A stretch of DNA of 64,000 nt from assembly GCA_934320645.1 (NCBI GenBank), contig CAKRFP010000007.1, forward strand, positions 22,638 to 86,637, read 5' to 3'. A program made the translations under genes and the position numbers. The notes under the pieces are model-generated. The model saw only the letters and a list, made by a program, of their open reading frames with translations, was not told the origin of the DNA and searched no databases. Shown piece after piece: positions 52,251-60,394 of the stretch (position 1 is the stretch's first letter; every line of letters begins with the position of its first letter). The stretch is from an uncultured Bariatricus sp. (GTDB lineage: Bacteria; Bacillota; Clostridia; Lachnospirales; Lachnospiraceae).

Positions 52251-53321
52251 ATGAGCTATAAAATTTTAGTAATCAACCCAGGATCTACTTCAACAAAGAT
52301 CGGTGTATACGAAGATGAAACCTTATTATTTGAGGAAACACTCCGTCACTCTACCGAAGAAATTGCCAAATATGCAACCATCGTAGACCAGAAGGATTTC
52401 CGTAAAGAACTGATCGTAGAAATTCTTGCAAAGAACAACTTCGATATCAAATCCCTGAACGTCGTTGTCGGACGTGGCGGACTTTTAAAACCAATCCCAG
52501 GCGGAACTTACCCGGTATCTGATGCACTCCTTGCAGACTTAAAAGCAGGTGTACAGGGACAGCATGCATCGAACCTCGGTGGCATCCTTGCTCGCGAAAT
52601 CGGTGATGAGATCGGTGTTCCTTCTTACATTGTTGACCCGGTTGTTGTCGATGAGATGGAACCTGTTGCAAGATATTCCGGAATCCCGGAACTTCCGCGT
52701 ATCAGTATTTTCCACGCGCTGAACCAGAAAGCAGTTGCCAAACGCTACGCTAAAGAACAGGGTGTATCTTATGATTCCCTGAACCTGGTCGTTGTACATA
52801 TGGGCGGCGGTGTATCCGTCGGTGCTCATAAAAATGGTAAAGTTGTCGACGTTAACAATACTCTCGACGGAGACGGACCTTTCTCACCAGAACGTTCCGG
52901 CGGTGTACCGGCAGGCGCGCTCGTAAAAATGTGTTTTTCCGGTCAGTACACACAGGCTGAAGTATATAAAAAGATCAATGGAAAGGGCGGTCTCAACGGA
53001 TACCTCGGAACCAACAACATGCGTGATGTTGCAGAACGTGCCTTTGAAAAAGGTGACGAAGAAGCAGCCGGCGTATTCCACGCATTCACCTATCAGGTTG
53101 CCAAAGAAGTCGGTGCAATGGCTGCTGTCCTGAATGGAAAAGTAGACCAGATCCTTCTCACAGGCGGTATCGCATACAGCGACTACGTCACATCTGAGAT
53201 TAAAGAAAAAGTAGGCTTCATCGCCCCGATCACCGTCTACCCGGGTGAAGACGAACTCCTTGCTCTCGCCCAGGGCGCAATCCGCGTATTAAACGGCGAA
53301 GAAAAAGCTCTGGAATATTAA
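52251..53321 (+). CDS. buk: Butyrate kinase
   Basis: Transfers phosphate from butyryl phosphate to ADP, giving butyrate and ATP. It has 356 aa. It is an ASKHA-fold kinase: KILVINPGSTSTKIGVYED (phosphate 1 loop), VVGRGGLLKPIPGGTYPVSD (a butyrate kinase mark rather than acetate kinase), VVHMGGGVSVGAHKNGKVVDVNNTLDGDGPFSPERSG and LTGGIAYSDYVTSEI. AAGGAGG precedes the ATG, 13 bp after ptb. A terminator follows. Confidence 0.97.
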   Translation: MSYKILVINPGSTSTKIGVYEDETLLFEETLRHSTEEIAKYATIVDQKDFRKELIVEILAKNNFDIKSLNVVVGRGGLLKPIPGGTYPVSDALLADLKAGVQGQHASNLGGILAREIGDEIGVPSYIVDPVVVDEMEPVARYSGIPELPRISIFHALNQKAVAKRYAKEQGVSYDSLNLVVVHMGGGVSVGAHKNGKVVDVNNTLDGDGPFSPERSGGVPAGALVKMCFSGQYTQAEVYKKINGKGGLNGYLGTNNMRDVAERAFEKGDEEAAGVFHAFTYQVAKEVGAMAAVLNGKVDQILLTGGIAYSDYVTSEIKEKVGFIAPITVYPGEDELLALAQGAIRVLNGEEKALEY

Positions 53322-53372
53322 AAGAATTATCCAAAGCCCTAAAACATACAAACCACATATATCTCATCGTAG

Positions 53373-53405
53373 AAAAAAGTCTGGCACACCTCGCCAGACT
53401 TTTTT
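53373..53405 (+). terminator. Terminator after buk
   Basis: AAAAGTCTGGC (53375-53385) pairs with GCCAGACTTTT (53393-53403), then T. Confidence 0.92.
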
Positions 53406-53446
53406 AGTTACTACGCTTTTATTTAATAATGTCAATAGCTTCGAGG

Positions 53447-53608
53447 GACAAATTGGGCAAAAGATAATGCGTCTATTCGTCTTTTGTGCAATGGAGATGA
53501 AACCCAAAAATCGTGGAAGCCTCTGCTGAACACGATTTTCGCTTTAGGGGGTTCATCGGAATGGTTTGCACAACTAGAATAGACGCATTATCTTTTGCCC
53601 AATTTGTC
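53447..53608. repeat. 162-bp inverted repeat with perfect 32-bp arms (MITE-like or structured RNA)
   Basis: The 32 bases at 53447-53478 are the exact reverse complement of 53577-53608. Inside, more matched pairs continue the fold: TTGTGCAA (53484-53491) with TTGCACAA (53566-53573), ATGAA/TTCAT and CCC/GGG, and ATCGTG (53510-53515) with CACGAT (53531-53536). No ORF is present. It lies between the terminators of two convergent genes, so it is probably not read through often. No clear target-site duplication was seen. It could be a miniature inverted-repeat element or a structured RNA. Confidence 0.88.
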
Positions 53609-53627
53609 AGCACAACCTAAATCATTC

Positions 53628-53671
53628 AAAAAAAAGAGCGGATACCCCCCAAAAAGGTATCCACTCTTTTT
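53628..53671 (-). terminator. Terminator after the second thiolase gene
   Basis: AAAAGAGCGGATACC (53632-53646) pairs with GGTATCCACTCTTTT (53656-53670), one mismatch, followed by a long T-run on the minus strand. Confidence 0.9.
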
Positions 53672-53677
53672 TCTACC

Positions 53678-54859
53678 CTAATCTCTCTTAATGACTGCAG
53701 AGCATCCCATTCCGCCACCAACACAAAGTGTTGCAAGTCCTGTATGTACATCTTCTTTCTGCATCTCATATAACAGACTTACAAGGATTCTCGCACCTGA
53801 GCATCCAACCGGATGTCCGAGAGCAATTGCTCCACCGTTGACATTCAGCTTGCTAAGATCAAATCCAAGATCCTTTCCAACTGCTACTGACTGTGCTGCG
53901 AATGCTTCGTTTGCTTCGATCAGATCAAAATCTCCGATTTCCATTCCCAGTTTCTTCATAACTTTACGTGTAGAATATACAGGTCCGATTCCCATGATTG
54001 CCGGATCACATCCTGCAAGTTCTCCGCCGATCCATGTTGCCATTGGTGTTACACCAAGTTCTTTCGCTTTTTCTTCGCTCATAACGATAAGTGCAGCTGC
54101 ACCGTCATTGATTCCGGATGCGTTACCTGCTGTAACCATACCGTCCTTCTTAAATGCAGGACGAAGTTTTGCAAGACCTTCTTTTGTGATTCCTTTACGA
54201 GGGCCTTCATCTGTATCTACAAGAATCGTTTCTTTTTTCTTCTTCACTTCAACCGGAACGATCTCATCTTTGAATTTACCTTCTGCCATTGCTTTTTCAC
54301 ATTTGTTCTGAGACCACGCTGCAAATTCATCTAGTTCTTCTCTTGTAAGTCCCCACTGTTCACAGATATTCTCTGCTGTGATTCCCATGTGATAATTGTT
54401 AAATGCATCGGTCAGACCGTCCTTGATCATAGCATCTTCGATTGTCGCATTACCCATACGATATCCGTAACGTCCGTTTCTCAGCATGTAAGGAGCCATC
54501 GTCATATTCTCCATACCACCCGCAACAATAATATCAGCATCTCCTGCTGCGATCAGCTTCGCTGCAAGGTTTACACAGTGAAGACCAGATCCACAAAGTA
54601 CGTTGATGGTTGTTGCCGGTACTTCATTCGGGATTCCTGCGTATACGGCTGCCTGACGTGCCGGGTTCTGTCCGTTGCCCGCCTGGATAACATTACCCAT
54701 ATACACTTCATCAACCTGATCCGGAGAAACGCCTGCTCTCTTCAGAGCTTCTTTGATTACAATCGTTCCCAGCTCTACAGCCGATGTATTTGCGAACTGT
54801 CCACCCATTACACCGATCGCTGTACGACATGCACCTGCTAAAACAACTTTTCTTGCCAT
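53678..54859 (-). CDS. Acetyl-CoA C-acetyltransferase (thiolase), second copy
   Basis: A 393-aa thiolase very like the operon copy at 49803-50984. It has VLCGSGLHCVNLAAK (active Cys), GGAIALGHPVGCSGARI (His) and LCVGGGMGCSAVIKRD (Cys). Differences cluster near FNNYHMGITAENICEQWGL and AAWSQNKCEKAM, so the copies have diverged without losing catalytic residues. The start MARKVVLAG has AGGAGG upstream. It has its own promoter and terminator, which suggests separate control of the first step. Confidence 0.96.
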   Translation of the reverse strand: MARKVVLAGACRTAIGVMGGQFANTSAVELGTIVIKEALKRAGVSPDQVDEVYMGNVIQAGNGQNPARQAAVYAGIPNEVPATTINVLCGSGLHCVNLAAKLIAAGDADIIVAGGMENMTMAPYMLRNGRYGYRMGNATIEDAMIKDGLTDAFNNYHMGITAENICEQWGLTREELDEFAAWSQNKCEKAMAEGKFKDEIVPVEVKKKKETILVDTDEGPRKGITKEGLAKLRPAFKKDGMVTAGNASGINDGAAALIVMSEEKAKELGVTPMATWIGGELAGCDPAIMGIGPVYSTRKVMKKLGMEIGDFDLIEANEAFAAQSVAVGKDLGFDLSKLNVNGGAIALGHPVGCSGARILVSLLYEMQKEDVHTGLATLCVGGGMGCSAVIKRD

Positions 54860-55171
54860 GATAAAAATCCTCCTTTTATATTCACAAAAATCTGATAGTT
54901 CTATTATAATCCCCTTGTTTTCACATTTCAATAGTTGATTGATATTTTTTTAACATTTTCTTGTGTACTATAATAAAAACATCTGTAAATTTTATTGAAA
55001 CACTCCTTAATAGATGTTAAGATTTTGTCTTGTGTTTATATTATTTTAATATTTTTTATATTTATTTTATAATGCAAACATCAAAAGTATAAATTACATT
55101 CATATTCACACAAATGAGCATTTTATACTGACTTACACTCACCTCATTTTATCGAAAGGATTCTATCTCAC
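54860..55171. other. AT-rich divergent spacer between thl copy 2 and sulP
   Basis: A 312-bp region without genes. It holds the minus-strand promoter of the thiolase gene (54903-54931) and a possible plus-strand TATAAT at 55068-55073 with a poor -35. Nothing else stands out. Confidence 0.6.
54903..54931 (-). promoter_or_regulatory. Sigma-A promoter of the second thiolase gene
   Basis: Minus strand TTGAAA (54926-54931), 17-bp spacer, TATAAT (54903-54908), about 40 bp before the start codon. Confidence 0.85.
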
Positions 55172-56818
55172 ATGAATGAATTAAGACCAAAACTTTTTGA
55201 CGTCATGAAGGGCTACACAAAAGAGCAGCTGATCAAGGATATCATCTCTGGTATCATCGTTGCTATTATCGCCCTTCCACTCTCAATCGCACTCGCAATT
55301 GCTTCCGGTGTCGGACCGGAACAGGGACTTTACACCGCGATCATCGCCGGTTTCTTTATCTCCTTCTTCGGAGGAAGCCGTGTTCAGATTGGCGGACCGA
55401 CCGCTGCATTTGTTGTTATTATTTACGGAATTGTCGCCAGTTATGGAACCGACGGTCTGATCGTCGCAACCATCCTCGCCGGTATCATCCTTGTCATCAT
55501 GGGAATCTGCCGGTTCGGTTCTCTGATCAAATACATTCCTTACACGATCACAACCGGATTTACCTGTGGTATTGCTGTTACCCTGTTTGTTGGACAGCTG
55601 AAAGACTTCTTCGGTATGGATATCGCTTCGGTTCCATCTGAATTTCTGGACAAGATCATTGTCTATGCAAAAAATATCAGCACAATCAACATAACCGCTA
55701 CTCTGATCGGACTTCTGGCCGTTGCGATCATGCTTCTCTGGACAAAAGTGACAGACAAGATTCCCGGATCCCTGGTTGCAATCGTCGTTACCACTGCGAT
55801 TGCTTATTTTGCAAAACTCCCGATCAACACCATCGGAAGTGTGTACGGAAAACTGAATTCTGCATTTCCGTCTTTTCATGTACCTTCTATTACAACGAAC
55901 CTGATACAGCAAATGATCTCACCGGCATTTACAATCGCCGTTCTTGCAGCGATCGAATCTCTTTTGTCCGCAGTTGTATCTGATGGAATGATCGGTGATA
56001 CTCACAAATCCAACGCCGAACTGATCGGTCAGGGACTGGGAAATATTTTCTCCGGTCTCTTTGGCGGAATCCCTGCAACCGGAGCCATTGCAAGAACTGC
56101 AGCCAATGTCCGCAATGGTGGGCGGACTCCAATCGCCGGGATCGCACACTGTATCACCCTGACGATCATCCTTCTGGTACTGATGCCACTTGCGGCCCTG
56201 ATCCCGATGACAACACTGGCTGCTGTCCTTCTGGTTGTCGCTGCAAATATGGCAGACTGGAATTCCTTCTTCCGTCTGTGCAAGAGCGCCCCGAAAAGTG
56301 ATATCATCGTTCTGGTTGCGACCTTCTTCCTGACTGTATTCTTTGATCTGGTTGTCGCAATCGAAATCGGTGTTGTCCTCGCCGCCCTGCTTTTCATGAA
56401 GCGCATGGCAGAGACAGCAGACGTCAGAGCCTGGAAATATACAGACTCTCCTGACATCACACCTGGAGAAGCAGAAAAATTACGTGAAATTCCACACTCG
56501 ATCGGTGTGTTTGAAATCTGTGGTCCAATGTTCTTTGCTGCTGCCGACCAGCTTCTTGGCATCAACAGCGATCACCGTACCAAGGTCGTTGTGATCCGTA
56601 TGCGAAGCGTCCCAGCAATCGATGCAAGCGCCATGAAATGCCTGCGCGAACTTGCCGAACGTGCAAAGAAAAAGAATATCCGTCTGGTCTTCTCCCATGT
56701 TAATGAACAGCCGATGAAGGTCATGGAAAAGGACGGATTCGTCGAACTGATCGGAAGAGAAAACTTCCATAAAAATATCGTGGATGCACTGGATTATGCG
56801 GAAGTTCTTGTAAAATAA
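55172..56818 (+). CDS. SulP-family anion transporter with STAS domain
   Basis: A 548-aa SLC26/SulP-type transporter. About 12-14 membrane segments (residues 25-405) carry family blocks: IISGIIVAIIALPLSIALAIASGVGPEQGLYTAIIAGFFISFFGGSRVQIGGPTAAFVVI and the GGIPATGAIARTAANVRNGGRTPIAGI motif. A C-terminal STAS domain (about 440-548) has VVVIRMRSVPAIDASAMKCLRELAERAKKKNIRLVFSHV. Bacterial members carry bicarbonate, sulfate or dicarboxylates; the substrate cannot be told here. It stands alone, between the thiolase and TetR genes. Confidence 0.95.
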   Translation: MNELRPKLFDVMKGYTKEQLIKDIISGIIVAIIALPLSIALAIASGVGPEQGLYTAIIAGFFISFFGGSRVQIGGPTAAFVVIIYGIVASYGTDGLIVATILAGIILVIMGICRFGSLIKYIPYTITTGFTCGIAVTLFVGQLKDFFGMDIASVPSEFLDKIIVYAKNISTINITATLIGLLAVAIMLLWTKVTDKIPGSLVAIVVTTAIAYFAKLPINTIGSVYGKLNSAFPSFHVPSITTNLIQQMISPAFTIAVLAAIESLLSAVVSDGMIGDTHKSNAELIGQGLGNIFSGLFGGIPATGAIARTAANVRNGGRTPIAGIAHCITLTIILLVLMPLAALIPMTTLAAVLLVVAANMADWNSFFRLCKSAPKSDIIVLVATFFLTVFFDLVVAIEIGVVLAALLFMKRMAETADVRAWKYTDSPDITPGEAEKLREIPHSIGVFEICGPMFFAAADQLLGINSDHRTKVVVIRMRSVPAIDASAMKCLRELAERAKKKNIRLVFSHVNEQPMKVMEKDGFVELIGRENFHKNIVDALDYAEVLVK

Positions 56819-56834
56819 TCTATTCAGACTTCTA

Positions 56835-56864
56835 TTGAATTCTTACATATTTTTATGCTATACT
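56835..56864 (+). promoter_or_regulatory. Sigma-A promoter of the TetR gene
   Basis: TTGAAT (56835-56840), 18-bp spacer, TATACT (56859-56864). Confidence 0.6.
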
Positions 56865-56876
56865 GTTATGAAAAGC

Positions 56877-56903
56877 AAGCTTATTGCCCTGTGCATTAAG
56901 CTT
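56877..56903 (+). promoter_or_regulatory. Inverted repeat in the TetR gene leader, possible operator
   Basis: AAGCTTA (56877-56883) and TAAGCTT (56897-56903) form an inverted repeat 13 bp apart, between the promoter and the start codon. TetR regulators commonly repress themselves through such sites; this is inference. Confidence 0.4.
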
Positions 56904-56926
56904 ATTTTCATAAGTGAGGAAAAACT

Positions 56927-57592
56927 ATGATTAACTATCAAAATGATAATCAAAAACGTAAAAATATGATCACCTTCATAAAAGCTACACAGAAATTAAT
57001 TGATACCGAAGGGCTTTCGGCTGTATCCATCCGTAAAATCGCCAACCTTTCTGGTTTTCACAATTCCACAATTTATCTCTATTTCAAAGATCTGGATGAA
57101 TTGGTCATGCTCGCCTCAATCCAACATTTCCAGCAATACAGAATCCAGTTAGAAAAACAGCTACACTTGTTTGAGGATCCATATAAAAATTTTTTTATGA
57201 TCTGGGAATGTTTTGCTGATTCTGCCTTTCAGGCTCCAGATATTTTCTACAACTTTTTCTTTGGAAAATACAGTCAGAATCTTTTTTCTTTCCTAAATGT
57301 TTATTACGACCTGTTTCCTGAAGAGAAAATGCTCGGAGGTGCGGATAATAATACCCTGTATTTTGGACACAATTATAAGGAGCGCTGCCACTATATTTTG
57401 AAACCACTTATCGATGATCCCCGCACTTGTGTCACACAGCAGAATATCTCACTTATTACGGAAATAATTGTAAGTATCTCTAAAGATTTTTTAAAACAAA
57501 AAGACACAGATCCCACTCTGGACAATCAGATGTTGCTGCAAAAGCTGATCCAGATGCTACACTTTCTGATTGACAAAAATGTTCCGGTCTAA
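56927..57592 (+). CDS. TetR-family transcriptional regulator
   Basis: A 221-aa regulator. The N-terminal helix-turn-helix (about 12-60: FIKATQKLIDTEGLSAVSIRKIANLSGFHNSTIYLYFKDLDELV) is clearly TetR. The C-terminal ligand domain (about 65-215) is not similar to any subgroup I know. The leader has a possible operator. Neighbours are a SulP transporter upstream and pflB downstream; either may be a target, since a palindrome lies in the spacer toward pflB. The ligand is unknown. Confidence 0.9.
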   Translation: MINYQNDNQKRKNMITFIKATQKLIDTEGLSAVSIRKIANLSGFHNSTIYLYFKDLDELVMLASIQHFQQYRIQLEKQLHLFEDPYKNFFMIWECFADSAFQAPDIFYNFFFGKYSQNLFSFLNVYYDLFPEEKMLGGADNNTLYFGHNYKERCHYILKPLIDDPRTCVTQQNISLITEIIVSISKDFLKQKDTDPTLDNQMLLQKLIQMLHFLIDKNVPV

Positions 57593-57616
57593 AGTCCGCT
57601 CTGTAGCGATATCTAT

Positions 57617-57636
57617 ATGTTCTGAAAAAAGAACAT
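57617..57636. repeat. 20-bp palindrome upstream of the pfl promoter
   Basis: ATGTTCT-GAAAAA-AGAACAT (57617-57636) lies 24 bp after the TetR stop codon and 9 bp before the -35 box of the pfl leader promoter. It could be a weak terminator or a regulator site. Confidence 0.5.
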
Positions 57637-57645
57637 TTCCGATTA

Positions 57646-57674
57646 TTGACATTTTCATAGCAATTTGTTAAATT
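57646..57674 (+). promoter_or_regulatory. Sigma-A promoter of the pflB leader
   Basis: TTGACA (57646-57651), 17-bp spacer, TAAATT (57669-57674), just upstream of the riboswitch. Confidence 0.72.
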
Positions 57675-57684
57675 AAAGTTGCTC

Positions 57685-57783
57685 ATATGACTGACGGAAG
57701 TGGAATGAACCACAGGGGAATATGAGGATTTGATTATTTAGCCGACCGTCTGGGCGATTCAGCTCAGATGCCGGCTTTTTTTA
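57685..57783 (+). promoter_or_regulatory. ZTP riboswitch (pfl motif) with terminator, upstream of pflB
   Basis: The sequence has the parts of the pfl/ZTP RNA: ACGGAAGTGG-AATGAA-CCACAGGGGAATATGAG (a GTGG/CCAC hairpin then GGGGA), and the conserved 3' element CCGACCGTCTGGGC (57742-57755). The 3' element also forms a terminator: GTCTGGGC pairs with GCTCAGAT and GCCG with CGGC, followed by T7 (57776-57782). In known ZTP switches binding of ZTP/ZMP, a sign of low 10-formyl-tetrahydrofolate, prevents termination. The motif was named from its place before pfl genes, as here. Confidence 0.88.
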
Positions 57784-57973
57784 CGCATTTTTATACGATT
57801 TTTTATAAATCAGGGCTATATAAAAAGCGTAAACATCCATCGGTTCTTCTGGCTGAACCTTTTCATATGTCCAGAATTTGCCAGAACTTTCCGGGCATAA
57901 ACCGCAGCAACACAGTGTATAATAACCGGGTCATAGTTACTATGGCTCACCCACAAGAAGGAGGAATAACCAA
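57784..57973 (+). other. Untranslated leader between riboswitch and pflB
   Basis: About 190 bp without a gene. A lone TATAAT near 57919 lacks a -35 box. AAGGAGG lies before the pflB ATG. No further structure was recognised. Confidence 0.5.
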
Positions 57974-60226
57974 ATGATGCAGAAAGAACAATGGCAGGGA
58001 TTTGAAGGAAGACTCTGGAAAGAAGAAATCAACGTTCGTGATTTCATCCAGAACAACTACACACCTTACGAGGGCGATTCTTCATTCCTTGCAGACCCGA
58101 CCGAAGCAACAAACCAGCTCTGGGGAAAACTTCAGGAACTTCAGAAAGAAGAACGTGCAAAGGGCGGTGTTCTGGATATGGAAACAGAAGTTGTATCTTC
58201 TCTTACCGCTTACGGTCCAGGATATATCTGCGAAGAACTGAAAGATAAAGAACAGGTTGTAGGTCTTCAGACAGACAAACCTCTGAAACGTGCATTCATG
58301 CCGTTCGGCGGAATCAAAATGGCTGAAGAAGCATGCAAAACTTACGGATATGAACCAAACCCGAAATTCCATAAAATTTTTACAGATTATCATAAAACAC
58401 ATAACCAGGCAGTATTTGATGCCTACACACCGGAAATGAAAAAGGCCCGTCACAACAAGATCCTTACAGGACTTCCGGATACTTACGGACGTGGACGTAT
58501 CGTCGGCGACTACCGCCGTGTTGCCCTCTACGGAATCGATCTTCTGATCGCTATGAAACAGGACGACCTTGCAAACTGCGGATATGGATCCATGCGTGAC
58601 AATGTCATCCGTCAGAGAGAAGAACTTGCAGAACAGATCCGTGCCCTCAAGGGTATGAAAGAAATGGCTGCTGTCTATGGATTCGACATTTCTGAACCGG
58701 CTAAAAATGCAAAAGAAGCATTCCAGTGGCTGTACTTCGGATACCTTGCAGCGATCAAGACTCAGAACGGAGCTGCCATGAGCGTCGGACGTGTATCTAC
58801 TTTCCTTGACATCTACATCAAGAGAGATATGGATGCTGGAATCCTTACAGAAGAAGAAGCTCAGGAATTAGTTGACCATATGACAATGAAATTCCGTATG
58901 GTTAAATTCGCACGTATCCCATCTTACAACCAGCTCTTCTCCGGTGACCCGGTATGGGCTACTCTGGAAGTCGGCGGAATGGGACAGGACGGACGTTCTA
59001 TGGTAACAAAGACAGACTACCGTTTCCTGCACACCCTGGAAAACATGGGACCTTCTCCGGAACCGAATCTGACTGTACTTTACACAGAACGTCTTCCGAA
59101 GAACTTCAAGGATTACGCTTCTCACATCTCCATTGAGACAAGCTCAATCCAGTATGAAAATGATGATGCAATGCGTCCGGTATGGGGCGATGACTACTCA
59201 ATCTGCTGCTGCGTATCTGCAACACAGACAGGTAAGGAAATGCAGTTCTTCGGAGCAAGAGCAAACCTTGCCAAATGCCTTCTTTACGCGATCAACGGTG
59301 GTATCGACTGCAAGTCAAAAGATCAGGTAGGACCGGCTTACACACCGATCACTTCTGAATACCTTGATTATGATGAAGTAATGGCGAAATACGACAAGAT
59401 GATGGACTGGCTCGCAGGACTGTATGTAAACGTACTGAACCTGATCCAGTACATGCATGACAAATACTACTATGAAGCATCTCAGATGGCACTGATCGAT
59501 ACCGATGTACGCCGTACATTTGCAACAGGTATCGCAGGATTCTCTCACGTAGTTGACTCTTTAAGTGCAATCAAATATGCCAAGGTTAAAACCATCCGTG
59601 ACGAAAGCGGAATCGTTGTAGACTTCGAGACAACCGGTGACTTCCCGAAATACGGAAATGATGATGACCGCGCAGATGATATCGCAGTATGGCTTCTTCA
59701 GACATTCATGAAAAAACTGAAAAAACATCACACATACCGCGAATCAGAGCCGACAACTTCTATCCTGACCATTACTTCTAACGTTGTATACGGAAAAGCT
59801 ACGGGAGCACTTCCGGACGGAAGAAAAGCCGGTGCACCACTTTCACCTGGAGCAAACCCAAGCTACGGCGCAGAACAGAGCGGACTTCTTGCTTCCCTGA
59901 ACTCTGTTGCAAAACTTCCATACGAATGGGCACTTGATGGAATTTCAAATACACAGACTATCAACCCGGATGCAATCGGACATACACCAGAAGAACGGAT
60001 CAATAACCTTGTAAATGTTATGGACGGATACTTCTCACAGGGTGCTCATCACCTGAACGTCAACGTATTCGGAACCGAAAAACTGATCGATGCTATGGAA
60101 CATCCGGAAAAAGAAGAATACGCAAACTTCACAATCCGTGTATCAGGATACGCTGTTAAGTTCATCGACCTTACACGCGAACAGCAGCTCGATGTAATCG
60201 CAAGAACCTGCCACGATCGTATGTAA
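57974..60226 (+). CDS. pflB: Formate C-acetyltransferase (pyruvate formate-lyase)
   Basis: Glycyl radical enzyme that splits pyruvate with CoA to acetyl-CoA and formate. It has 750 aa. Catalytic cysteines are in SICCCVSATQTGKEMQFFGARANLAK (adjacent Cys pair near residue 415). The glycyl radical site is the Gly in IRVSGYAVKFIDLTREQQLDVI near the C-terminus. AAGGAGG precedes the ATG. It is controlled by the upstream ZTP riboswitch, and pflA follows 168 bp later. It supplies acetyl-CoA for the butyrate operons of this window. Confidence 0.98.
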   Translation: MMQKEQWQGFEGRLWKEEINVRDFIQNNYTPYEGDSSFLADPTEATNQLWGKLQELQKEERAKGGVLDMETEVVSSLTAYGPGYICEELKDKEQVVGLQTDKPLKRAFMPFGGIKMAEEACKTYGYEPNPKFHKIFTDYHKTHNQAVFDAYTPEMKKARHNKILTGLPDTYGRGRIVGDYRRVALYGIDLLIAMKQDDLANCGYGSMRDNVIRQREELAEQIRALKGMKEMAAVYGFDISEPAKNAKEAFQWLYFGYLAAIKTQNGAAMSVGRVSTFLDIYIKRDMDAGILTEEEAQELVDHMTMKFRMVKFARIPSYNQLFSGDPVWATLEVGGMGQDGRSMVTKTDYRFLHTLENMGPSPEPNLTVLYTERLPKNFKDYASHISIETSSIQYENDDAMRPVWGDDYSICCCVSATQTGKEMQFFGARANLAKCLLYAINGGIDCKSKDQVGPAYTPITSEYLDYDEVMAKYDKMMDWLAGLYVNVLNLIQYMHDKYYYEASQMALIDTDVRRTFATGIAGFSHVVDSLSAIKYAKVKTIRDESGIVVDFETTGDFPKYGNDDDRADDIAVWLLQTFMKKLKKHHTYRESEPTTSILTITSNVVYGKATGALPDGRKAGAPLSPGANPSYGAEQSGLLASLNSVAKLPYEWALDGISNTQTINPDAIGHTPEERINNLVNVMDGYFSQGAHHLNVNVFGTEKLIDAMEHPEKEEYANFTIRVSGYAVKFIDLTREQQLDVIARTCHDRM

Positions 60227-60275
60227 TCTACAGAACTTACACTCTTTTGCCTGAAATATATTTTATAATGTAAGT

Positions 60276-60313
60276 GCCAGAAGTCATGCATTTTAAAATG
60301 CATGACTTTTGGC
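60276..60313 (+). terminator. Hairpin after pflB
   Basis: AAGTCATGCATTTT (60281-60294) is directly followed by its reverse complement (60295-60308), and GCC/GGC extends the stem. The T-run is short, so read-through into pflA is possible. Confidence 0.65.
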
Positions 60314-60394
60314 TCATATAAAAAAGAAAGCATTTAACATACTCTGCCTGATCCGCAGATTTTCAATCATACTATTTCAAAAGGAGATTTTCAT

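Noticed and set aside
51326..53321. Phosphate acetyltransferase and acetate kinase
   Set aside because: The kinase has GRGGLLKPIPGGTYPV and the length of butyrate kinase, and the pair is divergent from butyryl-CoA synthesis genes.
57665..57682. Rex operator at the pfl promoter
   Set aside because: TTGTTAA is present but there is no right half-site at the proper distance.
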